A stretch of DNA of 64,000 nucleotides from Hydnum rufescens UP504 (taxonomy: Eukaryota > Basidiomycota > Agaricomycetes > Cantharellales > Hydnaceae). The notes beneath the pieces are model-generated. The model had not been told where the DNA came from. It saw nothing but the letters and a program-made list of their open reading frames with translations, and ran no database searches. The stretch spans positions 1 through 64,000 of the forward strand of contig MU128962.1 of assembly GCA_014904985.1 (NCBI GenBank), read 5' to 3'. Made by a program: the position numbers and the translations under genes. This document shows positions 20,673 to 32,499 of the stretch, one piece after another; the stretch's first letter is position 1; every line of letters begins with the position of its first letter.

Positions 20673-22385
20673 TTAATTCCATACCTTCGTAGTATAGACG
20701 CGGAGAAAGAAAATCACCAACTCCATCCTCAAGGCCCTGGCTCTCCTTTCCGGAGGCGGCATCCACCCATAAAATTCAGGAAGATACGCCCCCTGCACCG
20801 TCAGTGGGTCCTCAGGGAAGCTCGGGTGGGAAAAGCGCAACTCCTCACCCGCCGTTGTCGCAGGAGAGTGCAAGCCCCTCACGCTTGGAGAAAGCCTCTC
20901 CCGCGCAACAGAAGACGGCGTATGCATCATGTGAGACTCCTGCCTGCGATCCTCTTCCTCATCGCCCCCCCGGGAATCGAAAAAACCAAATCGGCGGCCT
21001 GTGAGGAGCCACAGGAGGACATTGACCGCACCCGAGGACGCGATGATAATGGCTGCAAGGAGGATAAACCCATGCCGGGGCGTATGGCCCTTCGGCTTCC
21101 ATTGCAGAAATCGAACGAGGGATATTGGGAATACCTCCACAGTGAAGGCTAAATCCACGAAGTTCAATGTCAGTCAACACTCACGCTTGGAATGAGTTGG
21201 CCAGAATGATAGTACCTATTGGATACCTGAGCTCGACGGATAGACAGAAATCAAATAGAATCAGGACCTTGTCAGGAGGAGAAGGACTCAGGTTGTTACC
21301 GCTTACCATACCATAGATAGTGCCTCGACGATGGCGGCGGCGGTCACGGGTTGCCGTAGCCTCTCTGAGCCAGTTAACTACAATAGTGCCGTACAGCACA
21401 AACGAAACAGTAGCGGCCAGCCAGAAGTAGGCATATTCGCTCCCGATTCTGAGTCTTGACGCCTCCCCGCGCGTGTCAATGATCCAGCACCATGCACTGT
21501 GGGTGAGACAATGAAACCCCAAAACATTGAAGCAATGAGCAAATACAATGGAGGCCACACTTACCCAGTGTCCCCATAGTAATGTGGGATAGTCGTTGCA
21601 GGAATAGTGATCATGAGAAGCAGGAAGAGGAAAATGAAGACGATCATAGCCACCGCAAGCTGACGCACTTGCGACTGATTGAGCATGCCAGGGAGCATTG
21701 TTTGCACAAACGTCATGACGGCGATCGCGATCGTAAACCAGGCTATGACATGGATAAGCACTGGATCAGGAACGCGCTAACGGAAGACCCGGATCCAAGA
21801 CGCACATACTCCATCATTTCCAATCTGTTTGAGGACCGCTTGCAATGGAGAGATATTTTCAGCAGAGTTCCGGAGCCATCGCATAACCGGAGATATTCAC
21901 CCTGGGCGGTACAATACGAGCCCTCAGTAACTTCCCGTTGAAGGCCCACCGTGCTGTGAGGATAGTCCCCATGGCTTGTATACTGCTTGATCGAGTCAGC
22001 GATAGCTCCACTTTGCTTCCACGCCCAAACTTGCCTATCCATGAATATAGCAATGAGAAATAGGACAGAGACTGGCTGGAGCGAGGAGTCCCAGGCGCCA
22101 TAACGTCGGTAATGTTTAATGGCATGCCGCTGTGGACGGTGCCAGAGATTCAAAGCCGTGAAGAGTGCGCCAGGCAGAAATACTTACGACAGTGATCGCA
22201 AGGAGTACTGTCACCGCTATGAAAGACACAATCCCCACTTCAACGATGAGCTGGAATAGCCATCTCTCGTGAGCCACGGCGGTGGGTAAGGAATAGAATG
22301 GCACGGGACGCACCAACATTTCTGACCGAAGCGCGAAGTTGTTCTGAAGAGATGCATTCCAGTCGTCGGGATTGAGGTTCGCCAT
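20673..22385 (-). pseudogene. Receptor copy D: 7TM GPCR family, one-base frameshift
   Basis: Start ATG 22,385 (MANLNPDDWNASLQNNF, NAS sequon); end 20,673. Exons 1-3, 5-9 and all junctions are conserved, including the exon 5/6 join (GGAGTAT|gtgcgt and GTCATAG|CC). In exon 4 a single A is missing (AACGGGAAGTTACTG near 21,935; other copies have GGGAAAGTTACTG), which destroys the frame of the YC-T-Q motif. The tail contains the usual acidic DEEEDRRQES. It could be a very recent pseudogene or a sequencing error, because everything else is well preserved. Confidence 0.65.
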
Positions 22386-23755
22386 AGGCAGGGAACAGGA
22401 TTGTTCATGGAAAATTTTATGCAGTGAGGGGCATCAAAGGCTTCTGCATATAGCAAGGCTTTGGAATGAAATTGGCCAAGAAAACACAAGTAAACGCTCG
22501 GATTTACACATATGCGATACCGGCAAGCCTGAGTGGGTATTAACAGCCCCTTCATAACGATCCACAATTTGGCCTCACTCATCTAATTGGAAATGAAGTC
22601 CAAAGTGCGGCATACGCCGAATAATATGTTTACCAGATAGGCTGGCAGTTCTAGCGGCCACTGCGCTGCTGACCAATGCTCTGGTGATGCTAAACGCTAG
22701 AGCTCGCCCATTTGGACAATATATATTTTCTGTTCTTCGTGATGATGTTTCCATCTTGGTTCATGCTCAGTTCAGGCCCACGGATCCAAAACTGAGGCAC
22801 ACAAAAAATTCCTACCATGTCGTTATACACGTGTAAGGGGCTACAGCTGAGAGAAATCTGGATTTGTATACCGCGTAGGCGGTCCCAAAGCTGGTTGCGA
22901 GAATATTTAATGTTGGTGCTTTCGGAAAAGTGCTTATTGTCGGAAAAATTCCGAGAATCATAATTACACGTGACTATGCATTATCCTGTCAAAAATGGCC
23001 CACTGATCATGCAGACCGAGTTTCTGTATAATAACTTCGCTGAGAGTACATTCGACAAGCGCCTGATTGGTCCGGTGCATCCTTTTCTGACTCGCACCTG
23101 CTTGGTTCGGCATGTCATCTTTCATCGGTACTCAATCGCTCAACCGCTGACCTAACTGTGAGTCTGAGGCTCGTTCCTCGCTCTCAATCTCTACCGTTAT
23201 TCCAACTATCAACTATGGTAATATCGCATTATTGTAACCCCCCCCCCTTTTTTTTTCGTGGAGCATCTCATGTAACATGAACAGTTCAAGTAGTAACACA
23301 GACCGCGATGCAAAGAGTCCCTGTCCAATCCAAATTAGCATCGGTCGTGTGCGGTATTGAACGCAAATTCCAGCATTAGATAGATCGCTCTTCTAAACCC
23401 CTCTTATACCCCTCATTCAAGTGGGAATTCCAATCGAAGGGATTTTAGTATATCTAGCCGATGATTGGTTTTTGGTAGTTCGTTCTTTCCGCGATTAGTT
23501 CATATTAATTGCACACCTTTGTACTGTAGACGCGGAGAAAAAGTCACCAGCTCCATCCTCAAGGCCCTGGCTCTCCCTCCCGAGGTGGCATCCACACGTC
23601 AGGTTCAGGAACATACACCCTGTGGGCCACCAGCTGGTCCTCAGGGAAGCCCGGCTGGGGGAAGTGTGGCTCCCCACCCGCCGTCGCTGCAGGAGAATCC
23701 ACGTCCCTCGCGCCTGGAAAAAGCACCCTCCCTGGAACAGGAGACAGTGTATGTA
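22386..23755. repeat. Flanks of receptors D (5') and E (3')
   Basis: 22,386-22,830 is the D 5' flank and matches the F 5' flank at 30,236-30,730 (AGATAGGCTGG-AGTTCTAGCGG, CTAAACGCT). 22,905-23,160 matches 34,840-35,090 and 32,060-32,200 (TCATAATTACACGTG, CTGATTGGTCC, GTTCGGCATGTCATC). 23,270-23,755 is the common receptor 3' module. No gene seen; poly-C/poly-T run at 23,238-23,259. Confidence 0.5.
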
Positions 23756-25201
23756 TCATGGGGACTCCCGCCTGGGGTCTTCTTCTTCGTCGTCGTCCTC
23801 GGGATCGGAGAAACCGAATCGGCGGCCTGTGAGGAGCCACAGAAGGACATTTATTGCCCCTGAGGATGCGAAGAGGACGGCCGCGAGGACGATAAACCCA
23901 TGCTGGGGCCTAGGGCCCCTAGGACTCCATTCAAGAAATCGAACGAGGGATATTGGAAATACCTCCGCCGTATAGGCTAAATCCGGAAAGGTTGAAGGTT
24001 AGTTCGATACTCGCACTTAAAATGAGCTGGCCAGAATGATAGTACCTATTGGATACCTGACCTCGAAGGATGGACAGGAATGAAATAGAATCAGGACCTT
24101 CCCCCCATCACTGTGATAGCGCTTACCATGCCATAGATATTGCCTCACGGTGACGACGGCGGTCGCGTTTCGCAACAGCCTCTCTAAGCCAGTTAACTAC
24201 AATGGTGCCGTACAGCACAAAGGAAACGGTAGCCGCCAGCCAATAGTAGGCATATGTGCTACCGATCTTGAGTCTTGACGCCTCCACGCTCGTGTCAGTG
24301 ATCCAGCACCATGGGCTACGGGTGGGATAGTGAAAAACAAAACGTTGATGCAATGAGCAAATGCAGTCGAGGTCACACTTACCCAGCGTTCCCATAGTAA
24401 TGTGTGATAGTCGTTGCAGGAATAGTGATCATGAGAATCAGGAAGAGGAAAATGAAGACGATCATTGCTACTGCAAGCCGACGCGCTTGTGACAGATTGA
24501 GCTTGCCAGGGAACATTGTTTGCACAAACGTCATGACGGCAATCGCAATCGTGAACCAGGCTATGATGGACAAGTACTGATCAGGAGCCCACTAACGAAA
24601 CACCCGGATCTAAGACGCACACACTCCGTCATCTCCAATCTGTTTGAGCACGGCTGCAATGGAAAGATATTTCAGCAGCGTTCACTGGAACCATCGCATA
24701 ACTGACAGATTCACCTTGGGTGGTACAATATGAACCCTCAGTAACTTTCCCATTGAACGCCCACCGTACATTGAGGATATTCCCCATGGCTTGTATGCTG
24801 CTTGATGGAGTCAGGGATAGCTCCACCTTGTTTGCACACTCAAACTTGCCTATCCATGAATATAGCAATGAGAAATAATAGAGAGACCGGCTGGAGGGAG
24901 TCCCAACCGCCATGCCGTCGGTAATGTTTAATGGCACTAGGCTGTGGGCGGTGCGGGAGATTCATAGCTGTCGAAAGCGAGCCAGCTAAAAATACTTACG
25001 ACGGTAATCGCAAGGAGTATTGTCGCTGCTGCAAAGGACACGAGTCCTACCTCCGCGATAAACTGGAATAGCCATCGCTCGTGAGCCACGGTGGTGCGTA
25101 AGGAATAGATAGAATGGTACAGGACGCACCAGGACCCCCGAGCGAAGCGCGAAGCTATTCTGAAGCGATGAATTCCAGTTGTGGGGATTGGAATTCTCCA
25201 T
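23756..25201 (-). CDS. Receptor copy E: putative 7TM Git3/cAMP-receptor-like GPCR, intact reference model
   Basis: Best-resolved copy, 313 residues. Exons on the minus strand: 25201-25130, 25062-25000, 24941-24850, 24797-24715, 24653-24621, 24560-24383, 24315-24127, 24056-24046 and 23976-23756; the lengths sum to 942 nt (314 codons with stop) and every phase agrees. Order: N-terminus MENSNPHNWNSSLQNSF (NSS sequon), TM1 (LVSFAAATILLAITV), TM2 (LQPVSLLFLIAIFMD), SIQAMGNILNVRWAFNGKV, YCTTQ, AVLKQIGDDGVS, TM3 (WFTIAIAVMTFVQTM), TM4 (LAVAMIVFIFLFLILMITI), PWCWI, TM5 (YWLAATVSFVLYGTIVV), a basic third inner loop (KRDRRRHREAIS), TM6 (WYPIAYTAEVFPISLVRFL), TM7 (FASSGAINVLLWLLTGRRFG). The YC and WC cysteines could form the usual GPCR disulfide. 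Relative to siblings a 1-bp loss near 23,757 ends the tail early, leaving only an acidic stub. Confidence 0.78.
24046..24056 (-). other. 11-nt micro-exon (exon 8) of receptor E
   Basis: GTATCCAATAG sits between an acceptor (GAGGTCAG) and a donor (GTACTATC). With the flanking exons it encodes the W-Y-P-I/A start of TM6. Only this 11-nt exon joins exon 7 (phase 2) to exon 9 (phase 1) in frame. The plus-strand block AGTACCTATTGGATACCTGA or a close variant is present in all twelve copies that retain this region. Confidence 0.7.
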
Positions 25202-25450
25202 AGCAAGAGGACGGGATGGTCCAGGGGAAGGATTTATGGTGTGAAAGGCGCCAAAAGCTTCTCAATATAGCCAGGCTCTGGCATGAAATTGGCAAAGAAA
25301 AGGCAAGATCCGGGTAAGACGCCAAGGGATTTATCTTGAGGAGAGGCTTGCAGGGACTGAATGGGCCCTTAAGCTGAAAGGATGAACCAGGTTCAAGGTA
25401 TATGTCAGGTTGCAAAAATAAAAGGTACGCGAGTGTCAGGGGCAGGTAAC
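25202..25450. repeat. Receptor E 5' flank
   Basis: Shared module with GGCGCCAAAAGCTTCTCAATA and AAAGGATGAACCAGGTTCA-type blocks, interrupted at 25,450 by the transposon-like element. The rest resumes at 26,054 (AGCGCGCTCCCATCACCTC). Confidence 0.55.
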
Positions 25451-26046
25451 GGCTAGTCCCTAGGCAGCCGTGAAATTCGGCGTTAAAGGCCTCCGCCGGA
25501 GTTATACAATATATCCGACTTCATGTGACCTGCCCGCCCAAGACAAACTCCCTCATGTCTCAATTGCCTAAGATGCCTATTTCTCAGGGAGAGCATATCA
25601 GAAACAAGGCACCCTCCCCTCTACTCCAAGGAAGATTGATTCCAAGAAAATTGATGGCATATCTGATGCAAATTCCCATTATTCCTTCAAGCAGCCTCAT
25701 ACCTTGGTAGACATACCATTTACTGCGTGCTGTGGGCCTGAGAAAGAACAAGTCTTTTCTATTTAGAATAGTACTGATAACTTGTGGTTGCCCATCATCT
25801 AGATTATATTCCGAAGGGTCTGGAAGTTTATTTTGGATGTTGTCAGACTTTTGGATATTTTCCAACCATCCTTGCTTTGTCTAGACCAGTCAAAGGTGGG
25901 TGTTTAGTTCCCATTGGTGTTGTTTACGATGGTTTGCATGTAAATTTTCATGAAGTCACTTGACCGTGTAGCGAGCCGGTTACTTCCGAAATTGCCATGC
26001 TGATCTGGAAGCAGACGTCACGCGGAGCGTGACCTCTGCGTAGGCT
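25451..26046. mobile_element. Non-autonomous DNA-transposon-like element, copy 2
   Basis: 596 bp, homologous to 7209-7735 (AAATTCGGCGTTAAAGGCCTCC at the left, the ACTCCCTCATGTCTCAATTG block and the 13-bp-arm palindrome at 26,011-26,039, one arm with a mismatch). It lacks the left palindrome. It is flanked by AGGTAAC on both sides (25,444-25,450 and 26,047-26,053), an apparent 7-bp target duplication, and it splits the receptor E 5' flank cleanly. The ORF of copy 1 is frame-broken here. Confidence 0.65.
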
Positions 26047-26177
26047 AGGTAACAGCGCGCTCCCATCACCTCTTTAGGGAACAAGTTGTTTGATATCTTC
26101 ACACCCCGGAGCCATATAGTTTGGTTATTTTGGCACCCGAGGTACCTATCCATAACAGAATCTTCCCTGTATCCTCA

Positions 26178-27819
26178 GGTACGATCCTTCATTGAGGATT
26201 TCCCGTACTGAGTGAACCAGAAGCCAGGACTATGCACTATGTCCTTTGGAAAGATCTGGACCTCAAGCCGGGCCAGTCTTTCGTGGTGTGCAACGCTGGA
26301 CGTGGCAATCTAGTGCGTCCGTTTCCTTTGTTCTTTCTCCTGGTATGTAATGCAGGATAGTCACACTGGATACCCCGATTAACTAAGTTTTAGGAATGTG
26401 ACTCATCTTGCACAGCGCTGGGCTTCTTCAGGTGCCGGTTGCGGATTGCATTTCCTGGACATCTACTTCGGCACTTATCTGGAAGAGTGGCATGGAATTC
26501 GAACTATCCGATTGAGCGAGAAGAATCCAACGCATTATATGCATACTTTCACGTATTCCTAGAAACGCGGGTTCACTGGAAAGCATGATATGGACCTCCA
26601 TTTTGAGCGCTTCGACGTTTTCGATTATTGTAAGTCTTATCAAGTCGTAGGATTTGCATGGCCCAACGTTCAACTTCTTTCCGATGACGAGTTTTTCAGC
26701 GGGAAACTCATGTTGCCAGTGAACGATTTCAGAGAGCGGGTATTGGACCCCATTGTCAATGAGGTACGATTCTTGGATATAGATCTAGCCCTGTCCAAAA
26801 TTCGTGGGCATTTTTCAGGTCCTCCGCGTGCTGGAAGCCCAATTACGGAGAGTGGACTCAGTGGATATCCTCCTTCTCGTGGGCGGATTGTCTGCGAATC
26901 CATATCCTTTTGATCTTATATGGTGCGAATATGCCGCCTTTCAATTTCCCACATATTTATCACGTCACGATGGGTGCAGGATCCATTCCACGAGCGCTTA
27001 CATGGAAGAATTCTGAATCCCATCGATACCGATACATCTCTCGGAGCTACACAACCAGGTCTCACGGAAAGTCTCACACGGCAGCCAATGGGAGCTCCGA
27101 GAATCATCACTTCCAAGGGTTATATCATCGGTGTCGAGCCCAATCCTGGCCCGGAGCCAACTGGAACTCAGGAACCACTCCGGAGTGATGAGGGGCTTCA
27201 ACGGAGTTTTCAAGTACGTGCTAGACTTGAACAATTGTACCTTACCTGTCGCCTTGTTAATGGATGCTCCCCACCTTCAAGAGTGCAGTGTGGTGGTCAA
27301 AGGGGCATTGGTGAGAAAGGGAAAGCCAGTTCTCCAAGAATTCACGAAGACTTCCTCTAACCCATGAGGTAGGAACGACTTATGCAATACTCGTCCGAGT
27401 TTGGGGGGTTCTGATTTATCACATGGCTAGACTTCGTATTTATTGCAAGAGTATACTCCTTTGATTCTGCACAAATACGGCCTGATACGAGTGGAGGCGA
27501 TCTGTAACACATCCAAAAAGGGGAAATCGATCTCAGTGATACATCATTGTTGAAGCGAAATGCGTGGAATTCGCGGAATAGGTTTGATATAGGTGAGTGA
27601 TTGCGCCTGTCGTAGCTCACTTAGTTCAGCGGTCTAATTGTTTGCGTAGTTTTCGAGATTGGTATCGAAATTGAGAGTCAAGGTGAGTGGACTCCAGGTA
27701 CGTGCCAGATAGCATTTTCACTTACCCATTCCGTGAATGTTCCAGAAGCGCATGTAGTATCGTTTTGTGATGGAAAACAGCACGGGCGATTAAGGCTACC
27801 TGTAATTCTCGGGATTTGA
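26178..27819 (+). pseudogene. Hsp70-like ATPase, copy gamma (5' truncated)
   Basis: Homology to alpha begins at about 26,178, inside the intron before the EPEAG exon; everything encoding the phosphate-1 half is absent and replaced by receptor 5'-flank sequence. Present: ACNAG-like phosphate-2 region reading VCNAGRGN (glycine run broken), GAGCGLHFLDIYF-type block with in-frame defects, the FSGKLMLPVNDFRERVLDPIVNE exon, LLLVGGLSANPY, SLGATQPGLTESL and the C-terminal block ending TGA 27,817-27,819. A 22-bp deletion removes the intron acceptor used by alpha and beta before the SDDEF segment. It converges with receptor F. Confidence 0.6.
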
Positions 27820-28279
27820 ATTTTGTATAATTCCCTGGTGCGAACTGCGACCTTCTCCACGGACAAGTTCACGTGCAGATTGTGTCTTCACTTGTCATTT
27901 CTATTCGTTTTACGTATGCTGCCCATTTCATAACGACACGGACTAGAAAATTTCTGTGAAGCCACACTTGGCCAAGACTCGTGCGAGCCCTAGGTGAAGT
28001 GGTATCCCGTCGATCTGTAAAGCCCACCCCCCCCCCCCCCCAACATATGTGAAGTTGTCTGTTGTGCACAGTATCGAATGTAAATTCCAGCACCAGATAA
28101 CTATTTCAAACCTCTCTACTCCCTCATTTAAGTGGAAATCCCAATTTGTGGATATTTAGCTTATCTGCCTGCCTGCTCAATCTCTGTGAGCATTTCATAT
28201 TAATTCCATACTGTACTATAGACGAGGGGAAGAAAAACACCAACTCCATCCTCAAGGCCCTAGCTGTCCTTCCAGAGGC
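27820..28279. repeat. Convergent 3' spacer module, copy 3
   Basis: Matches 10,982-11,313 and 17,120-17,585; includes a C homopolymer at about 28,027-28,041. The receptor 3' flank ends at the GAGGC where the LTR-like insertion begins. Confidence 0.55.
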
Positions 28280-28638
28280 TGGTTGGTTAGTTGGAATTCT
28301 CGTTTATATACCGCGGTAGGCGCCCGAAGGGCCAAGGGCGGTCCAAATACATGACAAGTCAGTACGTGAGGATTAATCTACGGTATTGAGTGGGATATGG
28401 TGGGGGGTGTGCGAAGGGGGGGGATTCTGGTTTGTGCAGGTGTGGGCTGGGTTGGGTTGAGACCGAGCCCTATTGGACATATAGAAGAGGAGAGGAAACA
28501 TAGAGAGGTTTAATCGAAGCAAAACAGCATGCCCGGTGGTGTGCCCGCTTGTTCACACATACGAAAGCTGAAAGGGGGGACGAATACTCCTGGGAGCATT
28601 GTCTGACGGTCCCTTCAGTCATGGAGGTGGGGGAGTCC
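28280..28638. mobile_element. LTR-like insertion in the receptor F tail
   Basis: 359-bp insertion absent from the other eleven receptor ends, flanked by GAGGC on both sides (28,275-28,279 and 28,639-28,643; 5-bp duplication typical of LTR elements). The first 342 bp begin TG and end CA (28,280-28,621), followed by 17 nt starting TGG that could be a leftover primer-binding site. A TATA-like ATATACC lies at about 28,306. It has no coding region and is probably a solo or partial LTR. Confidence 0.5.
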
Positions 28639-30235
28639 GAGGCGGCATCCACACATAAGGTTCAGGAACATACAACCTTTGTGTCGTCGGCGGGTCCTCA
28701 GGGAAGCTCGGGTGGGAAATGGGCAACCCCCCACCCGCCGTCGCCGCAGGGGGATGCAAACCCCTCTCGGCTGGAGAAATCATAGGCATCGTGTAAGAAT
28801 CTCGCCTGCGATCTTCTTCCTCGTCGCCCTCCGGGGAATCGGAGAAACCAAATCGGCGGCCTGTGAGGAGCCATAGGAGGACATTGACCGCCCCCGAGGA
28901 CGCGATGATGATGGCTGCGAGGACGACAAACCCGTGCCGGGGCCTAGGGCCCTTCCGATTGAACTGAAGCAAACGAACGAGGGATATTGGGAATACCTCG
29001 GCAGTGAAGGCTAAATCCAGCAAGGTTCAAGGTCGGTTGGATACTCGCACTTGAAATGGGCTAGCCAGAATGATAGTACCTATTGGATACCTGAGCTCGA
29101 CGGATGGACAGAAATGAAATCGAATCAGGCCCTTGCCAGAAGGCCTCAGCGTGGTACCGCTTACCATACCATAGATAATGCTTCACGATGACGACGGCGG
29201 TCGCGTTTTGCGGTAGCCTCTCTAAGCCAGTTGACTACAATAATGCCGTACAACACAAGGGAAACGGCGGCCGCCAGCCAAAAGTAGGCATATTCGCTAC
29301 CGATCTTGAGTCTTGACGCCTCCACGCTCGTGTCAGTGATCCAGCACCATGCACTATGAGTGATATGGGGAAAGGCAAAACGTCGATGCAATGAGCAAGT
29401 ACCGTGGAGGTCACATACCCAGTGTCCCCATAGTAATGCGGGATAGTCGTTGCAGGAATAGTGACCATGAGAGTTATGAAGAGGAAAATGAAGACGATCA
29501 TGGCCGCCGCAAGCCGACGCACTTGCGATCGATTGAGCATGCCAGGGAACATTGTTTGCACAAACGTCATGACAGCGATCGCAATCGTAAACCAGGCTAT
29601 CATGGATAAGCACGATCAGGCATGCGCTAATGGAGAACCCATATCCAAAACGCACACACTCCGTCATTTCCAATCTGTTTGAGCACGGCTTCAATCGGAG
29701 AGGTCACTTTCAGCAGAGTTCACCGGAGCCATCGCATCCCTGGAGATTTACCTTGGGCAGTACAATATGAGCCCTCAGTAACTTTCCCATTGAAGGGCCC
29801 ACCGTGCTGTGAGGATAGTCCCCAAGGCTTGTACACTGCTTCGAGTCAGCGCTAGCTCCACCTTGTTTCCACACCCAAACTTGCCTATCCATGAATATAG
29901 CAATGAGAAATAGGAGAGAGACCGGCTGGAGCGAGGAGTCCCAACCGCCATAACGTCGGCGATGTTTAATGGCAAGACGCTGTGGGCAGTGGGAGAGATT
30001 CATAGCCGTCGAAAGTGCACCAGGCAGAAATACTCACGATAGTGACTGCAAGGAGTACTGTCACTGCTATGAAAGACACAGTCCCGACTTCAGCGATAAG
30101 CTGGAATAGCCATCTCTCGTGAGCCATGGCGGTGGGTAAGGAATAGAATGGCATAGGACGCACCAGCATTTCCGCGCGAAGCGCGAAGTTGTTCTGAAGA
30201 GGACCGTTCCAGTTGCCAGGATCGAGATGCGCCAT
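28619..30235 (-). pseudogene. Receptor copy F: 7TM GPCR family, frameshift plus altered tail
   Basis: Start ATG 30,235 (MAHLDPGNWNGPLQNNF; the usual NxS/T sequon is lost here). Exons 1-3 and 5-9 are conserved. Exon 4 carries an extra C (GTGGGCCCTTCAATGG near 29,797), which shifts the frame before the YC motif. The tail reads normally to YVPEPYVWMPPR and then runs into the LTR-like insertion, ending PPPP with TGA 28,619-28,621 instead of the family end. The third inner loop keeps KRDRRRHREALS. Confidence 0.65.
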
Positions 30236-32499
30236 AGCCAGAGAACAGGATGGTTCATGGAGTGAGGGGCTCAAAGGCTTCTAGATATATAGCAAGGCTT
30301 AGGAATTGTCCAAGAAAGGCAAGAACCAAGTAAACGTGGGGATTTATATATCTTGAAGCGATGATAGCAGACTGCGAGTGGCTGAATGGGTGCCAACAGT
30401 CCCTTTCGTAACGATATGGAATAGAATTTCGTATGTGATGCCACCTGGCCCCACTGAGCTGAATGAGCCGATTGAGAAAGGAAATGCAAAGTCACGACAT
30501 ATGCATACGCCGAACAATGTAGACATTTTAGAGGCTAGTAAGAACCTGCCTATAGATGTTTACCAGATAGGCTGGTAGTTCTAGCGGTCACTGCGCTGCT
30601 GACAAGCGCCCTGATGATGCTAAACGCTGAGACTGGCCCTTTGGACAATATGCATTTTCTCTTCGGTGATGCAGGTCCCAGGATCCACCGACCCAAATTT
30701 AGGCACAAAAAATTTCTACTCCGTGAAAAAAGGGCTGTACAGCCTGCGACTGCGCCTCCGCTTGGGCTCGGCTCTCGCCGACTCGACTCGGGGTCGGCTT
30801 CAGCCGATGGACTGCACCTTTCCCGCCGATCGCAACCTGCCTCTGCCCTCAAAATCCATTGATCCCATTCAGCTGGGGTCCTTGGGGATCGGTCTCGACG
30901 CACGGCTCGAGCCGACCTCAGGCCCGAGTCGCGGCGACACTATTAACAGTTCAGCTGGTTGCATTGGAACACTCGATTGAGTAAATAAGAGCGTAAAGGG
31001 AAGGAAGGGGGGGGGGAGGGGAGGCATGGCTACAAAAGTCGTGGAAATACCGACTTTCATCTGTAGCAGAGTGCTCAATCTGCAGTTGCCCCGCTCCGCA
31101 ATGCGGACGCCTTGAAGCAAGACCTTGTGCCTCGTGGGACTTCTCATGGCCAGGGCATTCAGTGTGCTTTTCCCCATTTTTGCACGTCAATTGGGCATTT
31201 TACCAATATATACATATTCAAGAGCCGTGAATGTCTCTAGCTCGGCAAGGATAATTGATATGCTGGCAGGAGAAAGCATGATAGAGACTGAGCCTCAGCT
31301 GACTGGTAGCTAGGATTCCGTAATCGTATGCTAGGCGTACAGTCTTTGAAGCACCAAGATGGAAAAATCATACAGATTCCTGGAGTAACAAATGTCTCGA
31401 GCTCGGGAAGAATAATCAACATCGAGGGATGAGAATTGTACTGAATCTGCAGCGAGGGTATCAAGGTGTATGCCAGTAGTGGGATGTGGTACATACAATA
31501 GTATACTAATCATAACCAGGCTGGTGCCTTGAGATGGATTTTGATCACAATCCAGTCACTTCGTAAATAACGCAATCTGATTCATCCGTATACCCAGGAA
31601 TTAATAAAAATACTCAGTCTTTCACAAGGATACGAGTATGAAAAAACCGGACGTCGGTAGTGTGGGCAATAGGGCATGCGGTATCGGGGGAAAGATGGGA
31701 AAGGAAGAGTTTCAGATCTTGGATGTCTCGGATTGGCCACCCCCTCTCGCTCATTCAATCTCCTTCCTGAGGAAGGGGCCATAGACAAATAAAAGCAAAA
31801 ACACGACGATCGATTGGCGAATCTTGTTTTCAGAGAAAGCCGGACGCACGGTGAGGTTTCTCAAAAAGCATCGGTAGACCTTGCTACGCCAAGATAATGA
31901 TGACAAGGCAAAGAAACCAAGTACAGTCTAAAAAACCATATTATAAAATAAGAGGAAAAAATTCGGTAAAGAGGCAAGAAATGCAATCACAGGGGAGCCA
32001 ATTAGAACGCTCGAATATGCACGGTGATTAGATAATATTCGGGGTGCGAGTGACCTTGCAAGCAAGACTGAGAGTGCATTCCGAGCAGTATCTGATTGGT
32101 CCAGTGCTTCCCTTTCCGACCCGCATCTGACTGCCTTCAGCATGTCATCTTTCATCCGCTCGACCGCTTGTCTAACAATGAGTCTTCTCAACCTCCGTCA
32201 TTATTCCAACTGTGGTAGCCCATCTCCGAGGAACATCTCATGTAAAATGAACAATTCAACTAGTAACACATAGGGCGCGATCCAAGAGTCCCTGCCTAAT
32301 CCAAAGCAGCATCGGTCGTGCGAACGTAAATTCCATTACATAGATCGCTTTTCTAAACCCCTCTCATACGCCCTCACTCAAGTGAGAATTCCAGTTGATG
32401 AGGATCTAGATTGGTTTTTCATTTTAGTTCGTTCTCCGCATATATTAACTGCATACCTTTGTACTATACATGCGGAGAAAAGAGTCACCAGCCCCATCC
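30236..32499. other. F 5' flank, GAGTCG-rich tract and G 3' flank; no gene recognised
   Basis: 30,236-30,730 is the receptor 5' flank shared with D. 30,745-30,965 is rich in GACTCG/GGCTCGAGCCG repeats ending TTAACAGTTCAGCTGG, shared with 34,745-34,825. 31,000-31,020 is a G run. 31,229-31,270 and 31,389-31,430 are diverged repeats of each other (GTCTC-AGCTCGG). 32,060-32,499 is the receptor 3' flank. The several short ORFs here overlap in many frames and have no family features. Confidence 0.45.

Noticed and set aside
30614..30980. Arg/Pro/Ser-rich ORFs in several frames
   Set aside because: Generated by GACTCG/GGCTCG repeat composition; no homologous frame in the related tract at 34,745.
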